Shown piece by piece: positions 58,712 to 64,000 of a stretch of DNA of 64,000 nt; position 1 is the first letter of the stretch; every line of letters begins with the position of its first letter. The DNA comes from Hymenobacter sp. ISL-91 (GTDB lineage Bacteria; Bacteroidota; Bacteroidia; Cytophagales; Hymenobacteraceae): positions 20,165 to 84,164 of the forward strand of contig NZ_JAGGPS010000027.1 of NCBI RefSeq assembly GCF_018613725.1, in the 5' to 3' direction. The notes below the pieces were generated by a model. The model did no database searches. It was not told the DNA's origin and worked only from the letters and a program-made list of their open reading frames with translations. Position numbers and translations under genes: made by a program.

Positions 58712-60148
58712 TTAACCCTTAACCGCTTCCAGTTCCGTTAGGACCTGTTCCAGCGTCAGCGTCTGCTCGGTGCCGGTGGCCAGGGTTTTCAGCTTGAACA
58801 GGTTGGCGGCGCGCTCCTCGGGGCCTTGCAGCAGCACGTACGGAATACCTTTGCCATCGGCGTACTTGAACTGCCGGCCCAGCTTGCCCGACTCGGGGTA
58901 CAGCTCGGCAGCAATACCCGCGGCCCGCAGGCGGGCCAGTACGGGCAGCACCGCTATTTCGCTTTCAACATCGAAGTTGGCCAGCAGGCAGCGCGAGGTG
59001 CTATTCACAGTCTCCGGGAATAGGTTTAGCTCCTCTAGGCAATCGTAGAGGCGGTCGACGCCGAACGAGAAGCCCACGCCCGACACACCCGGCAGCCCGA
59101 ATGCGCCCGTGAGGTTGTCGTAGCGGCCGCCGCCGCTTACGCTGCCCATGTTTACGTTGTTGATCTTGATTTCAAAGATGCAGCCCGTGTAGTAGCTCAG
59201 GCCCCGGGCCAGTGTTACGTCGAACTCCAGGTTGTCCCACTTCTCGAAACCGAAGCCACGCAGGTAGTCGAGCACCTGGCGTAAGTCCTGCAGGCCTTTG
59301 TAGCTGTCGGTGCCGGGGCTATCGGGTGCTACGCCGGCCGTTGCGAAGGCGGCTAGCAGGCGCTCCAGCTTCTCGTCGAACGAGCCTTCCACGTTCAGCA
59401 GCTCGAACAGCTTGTTAACGGCCTCGGCCGAGAAGCCGCGTTCGGCCAACTCTTTCTCCACCCCCTCGCGCCCGATTTTGTCGAGCTTATCAATGGCCGT
59501 GAACAGGTCTACTTCGGTTCCCTCGCCGCCCAGCGCCTGGTAGAATGCGCCCAGTACCCGACGGTGGTTTATTTTGATGGTGTGGTCGGTGAGGCCCAGG
59601 GTGGTTAGGGCCTCGCTCATCATGAGCACGATTTCGGCTTCGCACAGCAGCGAATCGGTGCCCACCACGTCGGCGTCGCACTGGTAAAACTCGCGGTAGC
59701 GGCCGCGCTGGGGCCGGTCGGCGCGCCACACCGGCTGAATCTGGTAGCGCTTGAAGGGGAACACCAGCGTGCCCCGGTTCATCACTACATAGCGGGCGAA
59801 GGGCACCGTCAGGTCGTAGCGCAGGCCTTTTTCGGCAATTTTTGGCAGCACTGCCCGCGGGCCGGCCAGCAGGTCGTCGGGCGTTACCTGCTCTTTGATA
59901 ACCTCGCCCTTCTGCTTTTTGAGGAAGTTTCCCGAGTTGAGCACCTTGAACAGCAGCTGGTCGCCCTCGTCGCCATATTTGCCGGTGAGTACGCTCAGGT
60001 TTTCCAGCGTTGGGGTTTCGAGCGGGGCGTAGCCGAACTTCTCGAACACGCGGCGGATTACGCCGAAAATATAGTTGCGGCGGGCTACTACGGCCGGGCC
60101 AAAGTCGCGGGTGCCTTGCGGAATGCTGGGTTTCTGAACGCTGCTCAT
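58712..60148 (-). CDS. hisS: histidyl-tRNA synthetase
   Basis: The 478-residue class II aminoacyl-tRNA synthetase charges tRNA-His. It starts MSSVQKPSIPQGTRDFGPAV; the upstream open frame is antisense. Motif 2 is QPVWRADRPQRGRYREFYQC, the histidine pocket contains 'ARGLSYYTGCIFEI' and 'GGGRYDNLTGAFG', and the C-terminal anticodon-binding domain follows (ELYPESGKLGRQFKYADGKG). It is in the same orientation as the STAS-like gene upstream. Confidence 0.96.
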   Translation of the reverse strand: MSSVQKPSIPQGTRDFGPAVVARRNYIFGVIRRVFEKFGYAPLETPTLENLSVLTGKYGDEGDQLLFKVLNSGNFLKKQKGEVIKEQVTPDDLLAGPRAVLPKIAEKGLRYDLTVPFARYVVMNRGTLVFPFKRYQIQPVWRADRPQRGRYREFYQCDADVVGTDSLLCEAEIVLMMSEALTTLGLTDHTIKINHRRVLGAFYQALGGEGTEVDLFTAIDKLDKIGREGVEKELAERGFSAEAVNKLFELLNVEGSFDEKLERLLAAFATAGVAPDSPGTDSYKGLQDLRQVLDYLRGFGFEKWDNLEFDVTLARGLSYYTGCIFEIKINNVNMGSVSGGGRYDNLTGAFGLPGVSGVGFSFGVDRLYDCLEELNLFPETVNSTSRCLLANFDVESEIAVLPVLARLRAAGIAAELYPESGKLGRQFKYADGKGIPYVLLQGPEERAANLFKLKTLATGTEQTLTLEQVLTELEAVKG

Positions 60149-60238
60149 CGGGGGCGAGGAAGTCGGAATGCGGTGGTACAGCCGCAAAATTCGTGCTTTC
60201 CGCCGGACTTTCCCCGATTCTTCTGTGCCGGCCCCAAA

Positions 60239-60661
60239 TCAACTTATGCGGGAGGAGCCGAATTCGATTTCCTGCATGGCATCGAGTACCGAGGCAACTA
60301 GTAGCGGCTGCGAGTCGGGGTCGAGGGACTGGAAGCGGTGGCGGCTGGCCTGGGGGGTGTGGCACAGAATGAGTTGGCGCGACTGGGCCCGCAGCACGAA
60401 GGAGTAGGCCAGTAGCAGGTCGATGGCGTCGTTGCTAAGCATGTCCAGCAAACTCAGGTCGATTACCACGGCGGGCTTGTTGGCGCGGCTGGCACGGTGC
60501 AGGGCGCGGGCCAGTACTACGTTGTCGGTGGTGCTGGCAGCCACATACGACGGGATGAGCAAGTAGGCCTGGGGTAATTCTTCGCGCTGTACATCCAACA
60601 TCTTCTGGTGCTCATTATAAACGGTACACTTCCGCTTGTAAGCGAGAATTGGCTGGTGCAA
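60239..60661 (-). CDS. STAS-like regulatory domain protein
   Basis: The 140-residue soluble protein has a strand-helix pattern with AVVIDLSLLDMLSNDAIDLL (about 64-83) and RQLILCHTPQ near 94-103. That resembles a STAS domain of anti-sigma-factor antagonists, where the Ser after 'DLS' or in 'MLSND' could be phosphorylated. The start could instead be Met21 (60601). No kinase or sigma partner is adjacent. I would call it STAS-like, not proven. Confidence 0.6.
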   Translation of the reverse strand: MHQPILAYKRKCTVYNEHQKMLDVQREELPQAYLLIPSYVAASTTDNVVLARALHRASRANKPAVVIDLSLLDMLSNDAIDLLLAYSFVLRAQSRQLILCHTPQASRHRFQSLDPDSQPLLVASVLDAMQEIEFGSSRIS

Positions 60662-60732
60662 GTTACGGCTTCATCAAGGACAAAATATGATTTTAGAAGG
60701 ATAATTTAATTTAGTCGATAAACATATCTTAT

Positions 60733-61392
60733 TCAGCGAGATTTTTGGCCTGTTCGCCGAGTGTGCCATAGTACCGGCGCAGCCAGCGGCGACTTCAACG
60801 GGGCGCGCAGCCCGGCCCGGCGCAGGCTGCGGGTGGTCCAGTCGTTGCAGGTGCGCAGCGCGTGGTAGCGGCCCCGGGCCCCGAAGAAAAAGTCGGCACT
60901 ACCGTAACCGGCAGACTGGCGCAGGGGCCGGCGGCCCGCCGAGTCGGGCGCGGCCAACGCGGCCTGCACATGCGCCACCAGCCGCCCGTATTGTGCGGCC
61001 GATACCCGCAGCGGTACCACCCGTCTGCCAGAGTCGGGCGCAGTGCGGTAGAAGCTGGCGTGTACTAGGGTGTTGGAGGGCAGCAGGGCGCGCAGCATGG
61101 CCCCCGGTCCGGGTGTGCGCCCGCCCATCGAGCCCAGAAAAAAGCCCTCGTTGCCCCAGCCAAAGCCCACATAAGGGTAGTGCCCGAACCGGGCCGTGAG
61201 GGCCGGCTGGTTGAGCTCGGCCAGCCAGTTGTGGCCGGTTTGGGGGGCGTATACGGGCAGTACCAAGTCGGTGTGCGTACCGTTGGATACGACAAACACT
61301 AGTACGCCGCCCGGCGTGGGCCGGAACTGCCGGTTCACGGGCACTGCGGCTCCGGTTATCAGCAAAAGAATAAACGCCACCAATGCCGCCAT
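60733..61392 (-). CDS. DUF2459 exported protein
   Basis: The 219-residue protein has an N-terminal helix or signal (residues 1-18). The core reads 'VFVVSNGTHTDLVLPVYAPQ', 'FGHYPYVGFGWGNEGFFLGS' and a later ALRTCNDWTTRSLRRAGL, which is the DUF2459 family (also seen as a urease-associated TIGR02117 set). The invariant Cys-Asn-Asp-Trp looks like an active-site element, but no activity is known. It is divergent from the copper-type locus, with about 79 bases between starts. Confidence 0.85.
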   Translation of the reverse strand: MAALVAFILLLITGAAVPVNRQFRPTPGGVLVFVVSNGTHTDLVLPVYAPQTGHNWLAELNQPALTARFGHYPYVGFGWGNEGFFLGSMGGRTPGPGAMLRALLPSNTLVHASFYRTAPDSGRRVVPLRVSAAQYGRLVAHVQAALAAPDSAGRRPLRQSAGYGSADFFFGARGRYHALRTCNDWTTRSLRRAGLRAPLKSPLAAPVLWHTRRTGQKSR

Positions 61393-61440
61393 ACGGTAAA
61401 GATACGGCGCGCTGCAAAGGCAACTATGGCCCGCTGGGTG

Positions 61441-61448
61441 TACATTTG
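61441..61448 (+). promoter_or_regulatory. -7 box of the copper-type locus
   Basis: TACATTTG matches TAnnTTTG exactly, 23 bases before the GTG at 61472. Confidence 0.65.
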
Positions 61449-61471
61449 CCGCTACTCCATGCTTTTCAGCC

Positions 61472-61846
61472 GTGTACCGCCTGCTCGCGTATCTGCTTTG
61501 CTCCCTGCTGCTGCTCCAAACCCTGGAGCAGGAGCTGCTGGTAGTGAACTACGAACTGAACCAGGCCCGCATTATGGCCCGCTACTGCGTAAACCGGGCC
61601 CGTCCGGAGCTTAAGTGCAACGGCAAATGCCACCTGGCCAAGCAGCTGCGCCAGGCCGAAGACGACAGCAGTAAGGTGCCCGCAGGCAGTGTCCGGCTGA
61701 AGTTTGAGCTGGTGCCGGCTCCGGCCCGCCTGGTGCTGGCCGCGCCGCGCCGCTGGCCCGCGGCCCCCGTCCGCTACGCCGCCCCCGCGGCCCTGCCCTA
61801 CGCCGATGCCCCCGCCCGTGGGGTATTCCGCCCGCCGCTGGTATAA
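61472..61846 (+). CDS. small membrane-anchored Cys protein of the copper-type locus
   Basis: The 124-residue protein uses a GTG start at 61472; the nearest ATG (61459) is in another frame. One N-terminal membrane helix (residues 2-17) is followed by 'ELLVVNYELNQARIMARYCV' and RARPELKCNGKCHLAKQLRQ. The Cys39 plus C-x-x-x-C pair (Cys49, Cys53) could bind a metal. The second half is Ala/Pro/Arg-rich. Similar small proteins, in my experience, sit beside metal-related genes in Bacteroidota. It is the first gene of a cluster with the MbnP-like lipoprotein and the CDICGC protein. Confidence 0.75.
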   Translation: MYRLLAYLLCSLLLLQTLEQELLVVNYELNQARIMARYCVNRARPELKCNGKCHLAKQLRQAEDDSSKVPAGSVRLKFELVPAPARLVLAAPRRWPAAPVRYAAPAALPYADAPARGVFRPPLV

Positions 61847-61982
61847 ACCTGCTTCTGCGCCGGCTTCCTGCCCCGGAAGCCGCAACAACCGGCAAGCCGC
61901 CCCCTAGGGTGCGGCTCGGCCCTGCGTTCCGATACGCGAGCCAGCCGGCAGGTTTACCTCCTTCATCCTTCTTGGTTTTACA

Positions 61983-62771
61983 ATGATTTTTTCGCGTTTT
62001 GCGGCCCTGGCCGCCTCGCTGGCCCTGGGCACTGTGCTGCTGGGCAGCTGCAACACTAAAGACAACGACCCCGCGGCCGAGCCGCAGAAAAGTGTGTTTT
62101 CGATAGAGCTGGAAAATACGGTGGGCAACCGCAGCCTCCGCCTCGATACCGACACGTACACCACCCCAGCCGGCGACCAGTTCACCATTAGCACCTTTAA
62201 GTACTACCTCTCGAATCTGGAGCTGCTCAAGGCCGATGGCAGCGCTACGTTGCTGCCCGATACGTACTTTCTGGTTGACCACGCCGACAAATCCAGCTAC
62301 AAACTGCAGCTCACCGACGTGCCCGCCGGCGACTATACCGGCCTGCGCTTCGTGGTGGGTGTCGACAGCGCCCGTACCAAGGCCGGCGGCTTTACCGGCG
62401 CGCTCGGCGACGACCAGGGCATGTGGTGGGCCTGGAGTAAGGAGTTCATCAATGTGAAGCTGGAAGGCACCTCGCCCCAGGCACCCAAGGGTGGTTTAGT
62501 GTTCCACATTGCCGGTTTCAAGGGGGCCAACGGTGCCAATAACACCATCCGCACCGTTACGCTGCCCTTCCCGGGCGGCAGCAAGCTGCTGGTGCGCCCC
62601 GACCATACGCCCGAAATCCATCTGCGGGTAGATGCGCTGAAGATGTTCAGCGGGCCCACGACCATCCGCTTTGCTACGGTGAACAACTCGATGGGCGGCC
62701 CCGCCTCGGTGCAGATTGCCGACAACATCGCCGCCGGCATGTTCTCAGTTGAGCATTTACACGCTAACTAG
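61983..62771 (+). CDS. MbnP-like copper-binding lipoprotein
   Basis: The 262-residue protein has a lipobox L-L-G-S-C with Cys23 lipidated. The MbnP fold is suggested by 'FSIELENTVGNRSLRLDTDT', STFKYYLSNLELLKADGS, LRFVVGVDS, 'GMWWAWSKEFINVKLEGTSP' and VFHIAGF. MbnP-type proteins bind copper through Trp-derived and His ligands in the periplasm of methanotrophs and relatives; binding here is inferred. The C-terminus ends 'MFSVEHLHAN' with His residues. It is the second gene of a locus with a small Cys protein and an outer-membrane CDICGC protein. Confidence 0.88.
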   Translation: MIFSRFAALAASLALGTVLLGSCNTKDNDPAAEPQKSVFSIELENTVGNRSLRLDTDTYTTPAGDQFTISTFKYYLSNLELLKADGSATLLPDTYFLVDHADKSSYKLQLTDVPAGDYTGLRFVVGVDSARTKAGGFTGALGDDQGMWWAWSKEFINVKLEGTSPQAPKGGLVFHIAGFKGANGANNTIRTVTLPFPGGSKLLVRPDHTPEIHLRVDALKMFSGPTTIRFATVNNSMGGPASVQIADNIAAGMFSVEHLHAN

Positions 62772-62783
62772 CTGATTGCTATG

Positions 62784-62871
62784 GAGTAGTTGGTATGAAG
62801 TAGGGAGATGATGTTCTGACGAGCCACGAAGGATGGTCAAACGTCATCTCCCTACTCCATCCCAACTACTC
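62784..62871. repeat. inverted repeat between MbnP-like and CDICGC genes
   Basis: GAGTAGTTGGTATGAAGTAG (from 62784, arm to 62813) pairs with the arm 62842-62871 (CTCCCTACTCCATCCCAACT inside) at about 27 of 30 positions. The gap is 117 bases, so the two genes are likely still one operon with a structured spacer. Confidence 0.75.
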
Positions 62872-62888
62872 ACTGCTGACTATCAACG

Positions 62889-63911
62889 ATGAAGTACTAC
62901 TTCCGACTCCTGCTGGCGGGCCTCCTGATGGGGCTGGCCACGCCGGCCGCGCGCGCCTGCGACATCTGCGGCTGCTTTATGGGCATCACGCCCTACGACA
63001 ACCAGAGTGGCGTTTCGCTGATGCACCGCTACCGGATTTTCAACGGCTACCGGGCGCAGGGCCAGTCGCCCGGTTTCCGGCCCGATGGGGCCCGCATCTT
63101 CTTCCCCACCAAGCTCAACTCCGACGACGGCTACGCCCACAGCCACCGCGCCGACCCGACCGATTTTGAGGCCTTTCGGGTGGTGGAGCTGCGGGGCAAA
63201 TATTTCCTTTCGCAGCGCGTGGAGCTGAACGCTTTCGTGCCCTACGTGCTGAATACGTCGCAAATCAACGGCCGGCAGCTGAACGCCAGCGGCCTGGGCG
63301 ACGTGACGGTGTTTGCCGGCTACCATCTCATTAGGGCCATCGAAACGGCCGGCGTGCAGAGCCGGCTGGTGGTGGGCGGCGGCCTGAAGCTGCCCACCGG
63401 CGAGTTCGACCGCCAAACGGAGCAGGGCCGGCGCTACCCGCTACTCAACCAGGTGGGCACCGGCACCACCGACGGCTTCGTGTACGCCAACTACATCGGC
63501 AGCTACCGCGGGGCGGGCCTGAGCGTGAACACCAGCTACCGGCGCACCACCGAAAACCGGTTCCGCAACAGCCTGGCCCCGAGCACGGCTACGTTTGCCA
63601 GCCTGTTCTACCGGGTGCCGCTGGGCGAAAACTGGCAGCTGTACCCGTCGGCGCAGTTTTTTTACGAGAAAACCAAGGGCGAAATGCTCGAAGGCCAGCT
63701 CACGGGCGAGCACGCCATGAACAACGCCCTGCTCGGCCCGGGCCTTGATGTGTACTACAAAAACTTCTCGCTGAACACCAGCGTGCAGCTGCCCGTGTAC
63801 ACCGCCACCACCGACCACCCGGCCAGTGCCGGCCGGCTGGTGCTGTCGGTGGGCTACAGCTTCAACCAAACCAAGTACCTGCTGCGCAAAAGGCCGGCCC
63901 CGGGAACCTGA
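62889..63911 (+). CDS. outer-membrane barrel protein with CDICGC metal motif
   Basis: The 340-residue protein has a signal peptide (residues 1-23). Immediately after it comes Cys24-Asp-Ile-Cys-Gly-Cys29 (CDICGC), a likely metal or redox site, followed by 'MGITPYDNQSGVSLMHRYRI'. The remainder is a beta-barrel of alternating strands to about residue 332 (FYRVPLGENWQLYPSAQFFY, 'LDVYYKNFSLNTSVQLPVYT', VLSVGYSFNQTKYLL). It resembles Bacteroidota outer-membrane proteins of metal uptake or sensing. Together with the MbnP-like lipoprotein it suggests copper handling. It is the last complete gene in the window. Confidence 0.85.
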   Translation: MKYYFRLLLAGLLMGLATPAARACDICGCFMGITPYDNQSGVSLMHRYRIFNGYRAQGQSPGFRPDGARIFFPTKLNSDDGYAHSHRADPTDFEAFRVVELRGKYFLSQRVELNAFVPYVLNTSQINGRQLNASGLGDVTVFAGYHLIRAIETAGVQSRLVVGGGLKLPTGEFDRQTEQGRRYPLLNQVGTGTTDGFVYANYIGSYRGAGLSVNTSYRRTTENRFRNSLAPSTATFASLFYRVPLGENWQLYPSAQFFYEKTKGEMLEGQLTGEHAMNNALLGPGLDVYYKNFSLNTSVQLPVYTATTDHPASAGRLVLSVGYSFNQTKYLLRKRPAPGT

Positions 63912-63983
63912 AGTAAGCGGGTAGCTTTTTTGGGAAAACCCTTCAGTCAGAAACACCTACTTTAACCTAAGTACAGCAGCACG

Positions 63984-64000
63984 TTGTAGGGGCGGGGCTT
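63984..64000. repeat. GTAGGGGCGGGGCTT-type repeat, partial copy at window edge
   Basis: GTTGTAGGGGCGGGGCTT runs to the last base; the copy is cut by the window end. It belongs to the family at 7808 and 58606. Confidence 0.6.

Overview
The window reads as a chromosomal segment of a GC-rich Bacteroidota, most likely Hymenobacter or a close relative in Hymenobacteraceae. The evidence is the gliding genes gldA, gldF, gldG and gldC; C-terminal type IX secretion (T9SS) sorting domains; the Bacteroidota -7 promoter word TAnnTTTG in front of several genes; near absence of Shine-Dalgarno sites; and many lipoproteins and outer-membrane proteins. The assignment is inferred from protein style, not from a database search. 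I see no rRNA, tRNA, CRISPR array, transposase or phage gene.

Layout. 1-8.2 kb: exported peptidases (M28, M1), an esterase, an outer-membrane protein, a DUF5996 protein and a small TPR protein. 8.3-16.1 kb: etfBA, a bifunctional-nuclease-family protein, a YfiT-like protein, an MlaEF-type lipid ABC pair, two short-chain dehydrogenases and a DUF2807 lipoprotein with a membrane partner. 16.2-22.5 kb: gldA-gldF-gldG, two small genes, dnaN and gldC. 22.6-28.3 kb: dcd, hemL and exported proteins of unknown role. 28.6-34.5 kb: a TetR-like regulator followed by an ABC ATPase, an HlyD-type adaptor and a TolC-type channel, which together look like a tripartite export system. 34.5-44 kb: a 21-bp periodic repeat array, a DUF1361 membrane protein, an Mrr-type restriction endonuclease, dgt, a TPR histidine kinase, a giant AsmA-like protein and a deaminase. 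44-54.6 kb: a CHRD-repeat T9SS cargo protein, a DUF2256 protein, a methyltransferase, a thioesterase, a DinB protein, pdhB, an OmpA/TPR lipoprotein, a PspC protein, a glycosyltransferase and a YbaB protein. 54.6-61.4 kb: a CHU_C-type secreted protein, hutH, hisS, a STAS-like protein and a DUF2459 protein. 61.4-63.9 kb: a three-gene locus with copper-site hallmarks (a small Cys protein, an MbnP-like lipoprotein and a CDICGC outer-membrane protein).

The intergenic DNA is rich in structure. There are at least four families of dispersed palindromic elements: TCATTCTGAGCG-type, AGCTAACAGCT-type, GTAGGGGCGGGGCTT-type and a GGATTTCACGGATTTT-type. There is also a 14-copy heptamer microsatellite that encodes the C-terminus of a glycosyltransferase, and an 11-unit array with an exact 21-bp period. 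Two elements run into or abut coding starts (gldG and gldC). The strongest candidates for something undescribed are the 21-bp array, the export ABC protein with degenerate catalytic motifs, the repeat-encoded start region of gldG, and the copper-type locus at the right end.
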